64,000 nt of DNA, from NCBI GenBank assembly GCA_963761035.1, contig CAVXFH010000002.1, positions 1,488,001 through 1,552,000 of the forward strand, written 5' to 3'. Numbering within the stretch: position 1 is the first letter of the stretch; each line of letters starts with the position of its first letter. The stretch comes from JARRQJ01 sp963761035 (lineage in GTDB: Bacteria > Pseudomonadota > Gammaproteobacteria > DRLM01). The notes under the pieces were generated by a model. That model worked only from the letters and a program-made list of their open reading frames with translations. It was not told where the DNA came from and ran no database searches. A program made the translations under genes and the position numbers. This document shows positions 1-7,916 of the stretch, in pieces.

Positions 1-1439
1 TCTGCGACTACAATCTCGGAGACGGAAAAGACGGGCAGCAGATACTCGAGGAGGCCCGAAACAAGGGTTATATCCGATACTCCGCCGCCTTTTTGATGTT
101 GACCGCGGAAAATTCCATGGGGATGGTCATGGGCGCGGTCGAATACCAGCCCGATGATTACCTTTCCAAACCCTTCAATAAAGACATGCTGCGCAGCCGC
201 CTGGAGAAGGTGATCCTGAAAAAGCAGGAAGTGGACGCGGTCAGCAGACTGCTAAACAAAGGGCTGTACGCCGAGGCGGTCGCCCAGTGCGATGCGCAGA
301 TCGAGCAAAATCCGCGCAATCTTGCCGAACTGCTCAAGCTCAAGGCCGACATTCTGCTGAATTTGAAAAAATACGACGAGGCCGGCGCCATATTTGAAGG
401 CGTTTTGGCAAGACGAGATGCGCCGTGGGCGATGGTGGGACTGGGGAAAGTTCGTTTCCATACTCAGAAATATCTGGAAGCAAAAATCGTATTGCAGAAA
501 GCGATCGAAGAATGCGCCACCCATATGGAGGCCTATGACTGGCTGGTAAAGGTAATGCTGGCATTGGGCGATCGGCGGGAGGCGCTTAATATTCTGGTGC
601 ATGCAACGGAGATTTCGCCAAAGGCCATATTGAGGCAAATGCAGCTGGGCGATCTTGCCAGCAAGGAAAATGACCTTGACCTTGCCGCAAAAGCCTACAA
701 GAAGGCGGTGCAGGTCGGCTGCAATTCCATCTATCAAACCCCGGCAAACTACGCAAAATTGGCAAAGATACAGGGCAAGGCTTCCGGGAAAGACGCGTTG
801 TCGACACTCGCGAAATTGCGCGGCGATTTCGGCAAGGACGACGAGGCGAATCTCTGCGCCGCCATTGCAGAAAATCTGGTACTGAAGGGCTTAGGCCGCG
901 AAAACGCTGCGAAGAAGGCGTTCGCGGAAGCGGTAAATCTGTTCGGTAAGTCCCGGCATAAAATGTCAAAAGGTGTCGTCATGGAAATGGCGAATGTCTG
1001 TTTGGAGAACGGAGAGAAGGAACAAGGATTCGGAATGCTGCGCGGACTGGTAAAAAATCATCACGACGATGAAGAACTGATGGCGCAAGTGCATGACGTC
1101 TTTTGCGCCTCCGGATTGGCGGAGGAAGGCCTGGCGCTGATCAATGCCGCCATCAAAGAGGTGGTGGATCTGAATGACGCGGGTACGCGGCTTGCGAGAG
1201 AAGGAAAGCTGGACGAGGCAATCACATTCTTTGAGCGGGCCGTCGGGGACATGCCGGACAACGGGACGATTAACATGAATATCGCGAGCGTACTATTGAT
1301 GCATATGAAGGCAAACGGCAAAAACGCTATGCAGCTTTACAAGATCCGCCGGCACCTCGAGAATGCGCGTAAATCGGATTCCAGCAACGACCAGTACCGG
1401 AAGCTGAATGCCGTGCTTGAAAAATTACAGGCTTCCTAG
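1..1439 (+). CDS. Response regulator with TPR repeats (5' end outside window)
   Basis: The frame is open from base 3 and enters in the middle of a CheY-like receiver domain. The phospho-acceptor Asp is at codon 6-8 (CDYNLGDG), the conserved Thr lies in LTAENS and the conserved Lys in LSKPF. After the receiver (ending near base 215) the rest is helical, with several tetratricopeptide-like repeats (for example AEAVAQCDAQIEQNPRN and LAAKAYKKAVQV), suggesting protein-protein output rather than DNA binding; no HTH is visible. A TTG/ATG near base 93 could be taken as a start but would delete half the receiver, so the gene is called partial. A histidine kinase follows 61 bases downstream and is its probable partner (inference). 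Confidence 0.9.
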   Translation, partial: CDYNLGDGKDGQQILEEARNKGYIRYSAAFLMLTAENSMGMVMGAVEYQPDDYLSKPFNKDMLRSRLEKVILKKQEVDAVSRLLNKGLYAEAVAQCDAQIEQNPRNLAELLKLKADILLNLKKYDEAGAIFEGVLARRDAPWAMVGLGKVRFHTQKYLEAKIVLQKAIEECATHMEAYDWLVKVMLALGDRREALNILVHATEISPKAILRQMQLGDLASKENDLDLAAKAYKKAVQVGCNSIYQTPANYAKLAKIQGKASGKDALSTLAKLRGDFGKDDEANLCAAIAENLVLKGLGRENAAKKAFAEAVNLFGKSRHKMSKGVVMEMANVCLENGEKEQGFGMLRGLVKNHHDDEELMAQVHDVFCASGLAEEGLALINAAIKEVVDLNDAGTRLAREGKLDEAITFFERAVGDMPDNGTINMNIASVLLMHMKANGKNAMQLYKIRRHLENARKSDSSNDQYRKLNAVLEKLQAS

Positions 1440-1500
1440 CCGGGGTTTTGCCGACGGCCAATATCGGTCTCGCAATAATATAACGCGCTGCTTTCTATCC

Positions 1501-2184
1501 ATGAGCGAAATCGAATCCCTAAATTTTTCGACCATTCTCGCCTCCACGATTCACGACGTGAAGAATTCGCTGGGTATCGTGCTGAATTCGTTGGACGAGC
1601 TGATCTTAACCGTCGGCGCCGCATTACCGGCTGACCAACTGGTAAAGCTTCGGTATGAGTCGCAGCGAGTGAATGATAATCTGGTGCAGTTGCTGGCTCT
1701 ATATAAAATGGAAAACAGGGAACTGACCGCCAATATCGATGAGTACCCCGTCCGCGGGTTCTTCGCAGAAATAGCGCTTTCCGAAAAGGCCGCACTGGAG
1801 GCGCGCGATATCAAACTTGAATGCAGATGCGCGGGCGATACGCTATGGTACTTTGACCGTGAATTGCTGAGGGGTGTATTGAAAAACGCCATCAATAACG
1901 CGGCTCGCTATACGAAGAATATCTTGTTGGTCACCGCGGAAGAAAGGCAAGGCTATCTGGTAATGTCGGTGAATGATAACGGACCGGGGTTCCCCGAGAG
2001 CATGCTGGTCGCCGGCGAGCATCAAGGCCACGGCATCAATTTTTCATCGGGCAATACCGGACTCGGCCTGTACTTTACCTCCAAAGTTGCTGAGATGCAT
2101 AGGAACAAAGGCAAAAAAGGCCGCATTGAGCTTGCCAACGGCTATCTGCTGGGCGGCGGCTGCTTTTCCATCATGCTCCCTTGA
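1501..2184 (+). CDS. Soluble sensor histidine kinase
   Basis: A 227-residue protein with the minimal kinase core. The H-box is STIHDVKNSLG with phospho-acceptor H18, the N-box is NAINNAARYT (about 129-138), G1 is NDNGPGFP and G2 is GNTGLGLYF. There is no membrane segment and no recognisable sensory domain before the H-box, so the signal must come from partners or from the upstream TPR response regulator. I chose ATG 1501 because the H-box is then 18 residues from the start; the frame is open upstream to 1408, inside the previous gene, and no clear Shine-Dalgarno site distinguishes the two. It is probably co-transcribed with the receiver-TPR gene. Confidence 0.85.
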   Translation: MSEIESLNFSTILASTIHDVKNSLGIVLNSLDELILTVGAALPADQLVKLRYESQRVNDNLVQLLALYKMENRELTANIDEYPVRGFFAEIALSEKAALEARDIKLECRCAGDTLWYFDRELLRGVLKNAINNAARYTKNILLVTAEERQGYLVMSVNDNGPGFPESMLVAGEHQGHGINFSSGNTGLGLYFTSKVAEMHRNKGKKGRIELANGYLLGGGCFSIMLP

Positions 2185-2305
2185 TTCCATCGGCGTCCCA
2201 AGCCGGATAGATTGCCGGGCCGTGCCCGGCGGAATGGCTTCCTTGCCGCTTACTCCTATGATTAAATAGGCGAAATGCAATGCCCTCCGTAGGAAGATAC
2301 AAGTA

Positions 2306-3682
2306 ATGAATCTCAGCGTCATTATTCTCGCCGCCGGTCAAGGCACGCGTATGCGCTCCCGCTTGCCCAAGGTCTTGCATAACCTCGGCGGCCGGTCGCT
2401 GCTCGGCCACGTGGTGCATACCGCGCAAGCGCTGGAGGCGGAAACCGTCTATGGCATAGTGGGACACGGCGCCGAAGTGGTGCGCAGCACCTTAGCCGGG
2501 TTGGCGGTGAAGTGGCTTGAACAGAGAGAACAGCTGGGTACGGGCCACGCCGTCCTGCAAGCGCTGCCGGCCGTCCCGCCCGAGCATCTGGTTTTGGTAT
2601 TGTACGGTGACGTACCGCTGATCAGCGTCGCGACCTTGCGGCGATTGATCGCGGCGGCAGGTGACCATACCATGGGATTGCTGACCGCCTATATCAAAGA
2701 TCCCGCGGGATACGGCCGCATCATCCGCAATGCGCAAGGCGAAGTGATCGCTGTCGTCGAACAGGCGGATGCCAGCGCCGGGCAGCGCGAAATCAAGGAA
2801 ATCAACACCGGCATGTTGGTGGTAAAGGCGGGTTACCTCAGAAAATGGGTGATGGCCTTGAGCAATAAGAATTCCCAAGGTGAATTTTATCTCACCGACG
2901 TGATCGCCATGGCGGTGAAGGACAATGTGCCGATCAAGACCGTTTATCCCGCAGACGTCGCCGAAATCATGGGTGTCAATAACAAGGCCCAACTCGCCGA
3001 GCTGGAACGCGTCTTTCAACGTCAAAACGCCGCGCGTCTTCTGGAGCATGGCGTCACGCTGATCGATCCGGCGCGCATCGATGTGCGCGGCGAGATCGCC
3101 GCGGGAAGCGATGTTACTATCGACGTCAACGTGGTATTCGAAGGACATGTGCGTCTGGGTAACGACGTCACCATCGGCGCCAACTGCTATTTGCGTGATG
3201 CATCGATCGGCGACGGCACGGTTATCCTGCCCAATTCCGTCATCGAAGGCGCGGAGATCGGCGAGGCATGTCGAGTCGGCCCCTTTGCGCGCATTCGCCC
3301 CGGTACGGAGCTGGCGGCCGCCGCGCACATCGGAAACTTCGTGGAGATCAAGAGTACCATGGTGGGCGAGGGATCCAAGATCAACCATCTCAGTTATGTG
3401 GGCGATGCCATCGTGGGCGACAACGTAAACATCGGCGCCGGCACCATCACCTGTAACTACGACGGCGCCAATAAGCATCAGACGATTATCGAGGACGGTG
3501 TGTTCGTCGGTTCCAGCACTCAGCTGGTGGCGCCGGTGACGCTGGGTGCGAATGCGACCATCGGCGCCGGCTCGACCATCACCAAAGACGCACCGCCCGG
3601 CGAACTCACCCTGAGTCGTGCGCCGCAGCAAACACGCAAGGGCTGGAAGCGGCCGGTGAAGAAATCAAAAGCGGAAAAATAA
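2306..3682 (+). CDS. glmU: Bifunctional GlmU: glucosamine-1-P acetyltransferase / GlcNAc-1-P uridylyltransferase
   Basis: A 458-residue protein of normal GlmU length. The N-terminal uridylyltransferase begins with LAAGQGTRMRSRLPK (residues 8-22). The C-terminal left-handed beta-helix runs from about residue 250 with hexapeptide repeats (IGDGTVILPNSVIEGAEIG) and the acetyltransferase segment NIGAGTITCNYDGANKHQT. It converts glucosamine-1-phosphate to UDP-GlcNAc in the cytoplasm, feeding peptidoglycan and LPS. glmS, the pathway entry enzyme, lies 4 kb downstream. The ATG at 2306 follows GGAAGATACAAGTA, a plausible ribosome site. Confidence 0.97.
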   Translation: MNLSVIILAAGQGTRMRSRLPKVLHNLGGRSLLGHVVHTAQALEAETVYGIVGHGAEVVRSTLAGLAVKWLEQREQLGTGHAVLQALPAVPPEHLVLVLYGDVPLISVATLRRLIAAAGDHTMGLLTAYIKDPAGYGRIIRNAQGEVIAVVEQADASAGQREIKEINTGMLVVKAGYLRKWVMALSNKNSQGEFYLTDVIAMAVKDNVPIKTVYPADVAEIMGVNNKAQLAELERVFQRQNAARLLEHGVTLIDPARIDVRGEIAAGSDVTIDVNVVFEGHVRLGNDVTIGANCYLRDASIGDGTVILPNSVIEGAEIGEACRVGPFARIRPGTELAAAAHIGNFVEIKSTMVGEGSKINHLSYVGDAIVGDNVNIGAGTITCNYDGANKHQTIIEDGVFVGSSTQLVAPVTLGANATIGAGSTITKDAPPGELTLSRAPQQTRKGWKRPVKKSKAEK

Positions 3683-3790
3683 TTCGTGGCGCGGCCGGTG
3701 CCGGCCGTTGGTTTAATCAGTTCGGGGAAGCGGCGAGTCGAGAACATATACTATGCACGCGGCTTCCACCGTTGCGCGTTCCCTATCCTT

Positions 3791-5509
3791 ATGAAATATA
3801 TTTTCGCAGGATTGCTGGTGCTTTTTTTAATTTTGGCCCCTGCGCTCTCATTCTCCGCCCAGAAAACGGCCAAGTCCGCGCCCGCCGGCGCGTCCGACAC
3901 CGCCCCGATTAAATCGGACACCTGGCGTAATTTCGAAAATCTCTTCAACACCATCAACGAGGCCGAGAAGAATCTGGATTCCCTGCGCCGGCAATTGCAC
4001 GAGGCTAAGAGCGATGCCGAACGCGAACGGATTCGCGGCGATATCGATTTGCTGGATGCGAATATCGACAGTCTGCGGCTCGCTTGGGAAATGTGGGCGA
4101 CGGGCGGCGTTGATCTGCAGATGTTCGCGCCGAGGAAGGAAGAAAAATTCGATTGGCGCCAGGAAATGCAGTCTGCCTTCGAGCCTATCGTGGTTGAGTT
4201 GCGGCGCTTGACCGAGCGGCCGCGCAAGATCGAGAGGTTGCGCTCCGAACAGGCATTCTATCAGCAGCGTCTTTCCGCCGCGGACGCCGCTTTGCGCAAC
4301 ATCGTTGATTTCAAGAGCGGCGCCCCGTCTACGGACCTGGCGAATGCGTTCGGCGGCCTGGAGTCGCGGTGGCGCAAACGGCACGATGAAATCCAAAATC
4401 AATTGGCGTTGATCAATTTACAGCTTGAGGAATTATTGGCGCCCGGCATGCCGGGAGAAGAAAGGGCCACCGAGGCCCTTAAGACATTGTTGAGCGAACG
4501 CTTCGTCAACTTGCTGCTTGCGGTGTTGGCGGCGGGGATCACTTACGGCGTGCTGCAGATGATCAATCGCCTCTACATGCGCTTGGTGATGAATCGCGGC
4601 CGCCGCCGTCCTCTTTTGGCGCGTGTTGCGCATTTATCGTTCATGCTGATCTCCGTGGTGCTGGCCTTGCTGGCCGGGATGGCGGTTCTTTACGTCCGCG
4701 GTGATTGGATCCTGCTCGGTCTGTTGCTGATCGTGTTGATGGGCGCTGCCTTGACCCTGCAGCGCACCCTGCCTGTGTACATCAAAGAGGCAAAGATATT
4801 GCTGAATCTCGGTCCGGTGCGGGAAAGCGAGCGCGTAATCTACAACGGCTTGCCTTGGAAGGTACAGTCCCTGAATATGTATTCGACCCTGGTCAATCCA
4901 GCCTTGCGCGGCGGCAACTTCATGTTACCGGTGAGCGCGCTCACTTCACTGATATCGCGCCGCTATGATGACGACGAACCCTGGTTTCCCACCCGGGAAA
5001 ATGATTTTGTGCTGCTGAGCGATCAGAGCTACGGGCGGGTAGTGCTGCAAACCCCGGAAGTGGTGCAAATGCGCGTGGCCGGCGCGGTCAAGACCTATGC
5101 GGTGGGCGCCTTCTTGGGAAGCAATCCGCAGAATCTCAGTCTGGACGGGTTTGCGGTCGCAGTGCGCTTCGGCATCGATTATCAACATCAATCCGCCGTG
5201 AATGACGAGATTAGAAAGCAGTTCGAGGACTATCTCGGCGCGCAGCTCAGGCACAGCGCCTTCGGCGGTTTCCTCAAGGACTTCTTCGTGGAATTCGACG
5301 AGGCGGCGGCGTCCTCGCTCAATTTCCTGGTATGGGCCTCGTTCGACGGCGCTGCCGCGGAATCGTACTATCGTATCCGTCGCTTAATACAACGCCTGGC
5401 GGTCGACGCCTGCAACGCCAATGGCTGGGTGATTCCATTCAGTCAGATGACCGTGCACCTTGCTGGAGCGGAGGAATCGTCCGCCGGCTCGTCCGCAACA
5501 AAATCTTGA
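3791..5509 (+). CDS. Large membrane protein with degenerate MscS-like domain
   Basis: A 572-residue protein. Residues 1-23 form a signal peptide or first membrane anchor. Residues about 45-220 are charged and coiled-coil-like (NEAEKNLDSLRRQLHEAK, EIQNQLALINLQLEELL) and probably periplasmic. Three hydrophobic segments follow at about 238-258, 278-300 and 304-322. The region after them (SERVIYNGLPWKVQSLNMYS) resembles the MscS beta domain but lacks the Gly/Ala-packed pore helix that is clear in the small MscS protein at 15690. I therefore call it MscS-like, with channel function unproven. The open frame begins earlier, but ATG 3791 places the signal peptide at the N-terminus. The stop overlaps the next start by one base, so the two are translationally coupled. 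Confidence 0.75.
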   Translation: MKYIFAGLLVLFLILAPALSFSAQKTAKSAPAGASDTAPIKSDTWRNFENLFNTINEAEKNLDSLRRQLHEAKSDAERERIRGDIDLLDANIDSLRLAWEMWATGGVDLQMFAPRKEEKFDWRQEMQSAFEPIVVELRRLTERPRKIERLRSEQAFYQQRLSAADAALRNIVDFKSGAPSTDLANAFGGLESRWRKRHDEIQNQLALINLQLEELLAPGMPGEERATEALKTLLSERFVNLLLAVLAAGITYGVLQMINRLYMRLVMNRGRRRPLLARVAHLSFMLISVVLALLAGMAVLYVRGDWILLGLLLIVLMGAALTLQRTLPVYIKEAKILLNLGPVRESERVIYNGLPWKVQSLNMYSTLVNPALRGGNFMLPVSALTSLISRRYDDDEPWFPTRENDFVLLSDQSYGRVVLQTPEVVQMRVAGAVKTYAVGAFLGSNPQNLSLDGFAVAVRFGIDYQHQSAVNDEIRKQFEDYLGAQLRHSAFGGFLKDFFVEFDEAAASSLNFLVWASFDGAAAESYYRIRRLIQRLAVDACNANGWVIPFSQMTVHLAGAEESSAGSSATKS

Positions 5510-6300
5510 TGTCCAGATTTAAGCATCGCACTGCATCATCGTTTGCCGCCGCCGCCCCGCGGCGGGCGGGCGTGGCGAGGGCTTTGTCGAAACTCGGCGT
5601 GGTCTCTCGCAGCATCGCGGCGCGGTGGGTGAGCGGCGGCCGCGTCGCGGTAAACGGCAAGACGGTGCGCGATCCGGAATCGCCGGTGATAATAGGCCGC
5701 GATATATTGTATGTCGACGGCGAGCCGGTATGTGCGATGGAAAAGCGCTATGTGATGCTCAACAAACCGGGCGGCATCGTGACCACCGCGCGGGACGAGC
5801 AGGGACGCACTACGGTATATTCCTGTTTCAGCGATCGCCAGGATCAGTGGTTGGCGCCGGTGGGACGTCTGGACAAGGCCAGCGAAGGGCTGCTGTTTTT
5901 CACCAACGATACCCTGTGGGCGAATCGCTTGCTGGATCCCGCCTCGCGCCTGGTCAAGGTCTATCACGTACAGATCGATCGCCTGCTGAGCGCCGAACAA
6001 ATCGGTCAAATGCGCGGCGGCGTGCGTGTGGAAGACGGCGCCGTGTTGCGCGTTAATGATGTCGAGCTGTTGCGCGCGGGAGAAAAGAACTGCTGGCTGG
6101 AGATCCGACTGGACGAGGGCAAGAACCGCCATATCCGCCGTCTGCTGGAGGCCTTTGCCGTGAAGGTATTGCGTCTGGTGCGGATCGCCATCGGGCCGGT
6201 GCAGTTGGGCGGCTTGGCCAAGGGGCGGAGCCGTGCGCTGTCCGCCGCTGAATTGCAGGCTATCGCCGCGACATTGCAGCGTTCGACGGAGGATCAATGA
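5509..6300 (+). CDS. RsuA/RluB/RluE/RluF-family rRNA pseudouridine synthase
   Basis: A 263-residue enzyme. An S4 RNA-binding domain occupies about residues 20-70 (RALSKLGVVSRSIAARWV), followed by the catalytic domain with VMLNKPGGIVTT and the hallmark GRLDKASEGLLFFTND, whose Asp122 is the expected catalytic residue. The family isomerises a specific uridine in rRNA. Which site is modified cannot be settled from sequence, so no symbol is given. ATG 5509 shares its A with the stop of the preceding gene; the longer upstream frame merely runs inside that gene. The 3' end overlaps tag by 4 bases (ATGA). Confidence 0.9.
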   Translation: MSRFKHRTASSFAAAAPRRAGVARALSKLGVVSRSIAARWVSGGRVAVNGKTVRDPESPVIIGRDILYVDGEPVCAMEKRYVMLNKPGGIVTTARDEQGRTTVYSCFSDRQDQWLAPVGRLDKASEGLLFFTNDTLWANRLLDPASRLVKVYHVQIDRLLSAEQIGQMRGGVRVEDGAVLRVNDVELLRAGEKNCWLEIRLDEGKNRHIRRLLEAFAVKVLRLVRIAIGPVQLGGLAKGRSRALSAAELQAIAATLQRSTEDQ

Positions 6301-6890
6301 CGGCGAAGGCGCACAGATCGCGGTGCCGCTGGGCGGGGGCCGATCCCTTGTATATCGCCTACCACGATCGGGAATGGGGCGTGCCGTTGCACGACGAACA
6401 ACGGCTGTTCGAAATGCTGATCCTGGAGGGCGCGCAAGCAGGGTTGAGCTGGATCACCATATTGAAGAAACGCGAAGGTTACCGCGCCGCCTTCGACGGC
6501 TTCGATCCCCGCAAGATGGCGCGCTATGATGCGCGCAAGGTGCGGGCTCTGCTTGATAATCCCGGCATCGTGCGCAATCGCCTCAAGGTCGCCGCGGCTA
6601 TCCGCAACGCCGAGGCGCTGCTGGCGTTACAGGCGCAGGAAGGCAGTCTGGACGACTACCTGTGGCGTTTCGTGGACGGCAAACCCATCATAAATCGGTG
6701 GCGCAGCCTGGAGGAGGTGCCGCCGCGCACGCCGTTGTCCGATGCCATCAGCAAAGATTTGGCGCGGCGCGGTTTCAAGTTCGTGGGTTCAACCATTTGT
6801 TACGCATTCATGCAGGCCGTGGGTATGGTCAACGACCATACGACGGACTGCTTTCGCCACCGGGAATTGGCGGGCACGCGGCGGCGTTAG
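6297..6890 (+). CDS. tag: DNA-3-methyladenine glycosylase I
   Basis: A 197-residue Tag family enzyme that excises 3-methyladenine from alkylated DNA. Diagnostic features are CRWAGADPLYIAYHDREWG near the N-terminus, LEGAQAGLSW (catalytic-site Glu44), FKFVGSTICYAFMQA and VNDHTTDC. The expected zinc ligands are present as C10, H23, H181 and C185. It starts in an ATGA overlap with the pseudouridine synthase. Its stop overlaps the stop of the convergent minus-strand gene by 3 bases. Confidence 0.95.
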   Translation: MTAKAHRSRCRWAGADPLYIAYHDREWGVPLHDEQRLFEMLILEGAQAGLSWITILKKREGYRAAFDGFDPRKMARYDARKVRALLDNPGIVRNRLKVAAAIRNAEALLALQAQEGSLDDYLWRFVDGKPIINRWRSLEEVPPRTPLSDAISKDLARRGFKFVGSTICYAFMQAVGMVNDHTTDCFRHRELAGTRRR

Positions 6891-7624
6891 AACCGCCACC
6901 CCAGCTTCACGCTGTAGGAGTTGGTGCTGTCGGTGTTGTCGTAATCCAACGCGAAATTGATCAGGCCGAAGTTGATGTTGGCGCCCGCGTAGAATTTGGT
7001 TTGTTGAAAGCTTTCCTTGTTGAGGGACACGGGGGGAGCCGCGGCCGTGCCTTTGGGGGTGCTGTCCACCCACACCTCGCCGATGCCGGCGTACGGCGTG
7101 ACCATGGCGAAGCCTTTGGAGATCGACAACTCCAGGCCCTTGGTGGTGAAGTCCAACTGGTCGACGCCGCTCAGTTTGGTTAAGGTCCCGCGCACCGCGA
7201 CGGCCGGCAAGGCGACGCCGCCTTCCAGGATGGCGTAACGCAACTCTCCGCCATAGAGCTTGATATTGGTGTTTGGGATAGAAGTATAGACAGCGCCGAC
7301 ATCGATTTTAAACGGCAGACCCTTGATGAGGTGCAGTTTGGGCACGGGCACGGTGCTGGGGGCGGAGCCGCTGGAAGCGGCGAGTTTCCAGATGTCGCTG
7401 TGATTCAATTCCGTGCCGGTGACCTCCAGGCCGAGGTCGAAGCCCGTCAGCCCCAAGGGTTCAGCCGGGCTCACCGCTTTGTAGCTCAGGACGGCGCCCA
7501 GGTCTTGTGAGAAGGATTTAAACTGCGTTTGGGTCAGAGCCTGCAGGTTGTCGATGTCGTCGGCGGCAAGACAAGGCGATGCGATACATAATGCGGCTAC
7601 TGCGGTGGTGATTTTCAACTTCAT
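6887..7624 (-). CDS. Predicted small outer-membrane beta-barrel protein
   Basis: A 245-residue exported protein. Residues 1-20 (MKLKITTAVAALCIASPCLA) form a Sec signal peptide with an Ala-x-Ala type site before ADD. The mature part has alternating hydrophobic strands and many Gly/aromatic residues, and ends in KLGWRF; a C-terminal Phe is the usual barrel-assembly signal. I do not recognise a named family. The start at 7624 was preferred over an upstream ATG (7648) because it puts the signal peptide first and is preceded by a purine-rich GGGAGATAGCC. It converges on tag with overlapping stop codons. Confidence 0.75.
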   Translation of the reverse strand: MKLKITTAVAALCIASPCLAADDIDNLQALTQTQFKSFSQDLGAVLSYKAVSPAEPLGLTGFDLGLEVTGTELNHSDIWKLAASSGSAPSTVPVPKLHLIKGLPFKIDVGAVYTSIPNTNIKLYGGELRYAILEGGVALPAVAVRGTLTKLSGVDQLDFTTKGLELSISKGFAMVTPYAGIGEVWVDSTPKGTAAAPPVSLNKESFQQTKFYAGANINFGLINFALDYDNTDSTNSYSVKLGWRF

Positions 7625-7916
7625 GGCTATCTCCCTGCGGTGATGCAACTTAGGTGCTTACCTTAGCGTATATCGGGTGAAAAAATGCGGACTTGATTCT
7701 AAATTTCATTCTTTAGCACTGGCCGGCCCGGCTAGTCAATTAGGAACGACGCATGGCGTCTTCCCGATGCGCGGGTTCCCTCGGATTTATAGGCGTTAAG
7801 GGTTGTCCGAATGCAGCTTTCAGTTCTGCGCCGTCGCAGACGATATTCATGTTATTGAAACGGGTGTTATGGGATAATTTCCCGGGTTAAATCGATTTTT
7901 TCGTAGAGGAAGGGTT
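7625..7916. other. Divergent intergenic region between barrel protein and glmS
   Basis: About 290 non-coding bases holding the two divergent promoters. The glmS ATG is preceded by AGAGGAAGGGTT, a good ribosome site. A TTGAAA at 7855 and GATAAT at 7873 are only 12 bases apart, too close for a standard sigma-70 pair, so I do not assign a promoter. No glmS ribozyme-like structure is recognisable. Confidence 0.5.

Noticed and set aside
2492..3631. 379-codon open frame antisense to glmU
   Set aside because: It mirrors the hexapeptide repeats of GlmU and is a shadow of that repetitive coding sequence.
7855..7878. TTGAAA and GATAAT upstream of glmS as a promoter
   Set aside because: The spacing is only 12 bases, too short for a sigma-70 promoter.
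7625..7916. glmS ribozyme/riboswitch upstream of glmS
   Set aside because: That ribozyme is a feature of Gram-positive glmS leaders; no matching structure is visible here.
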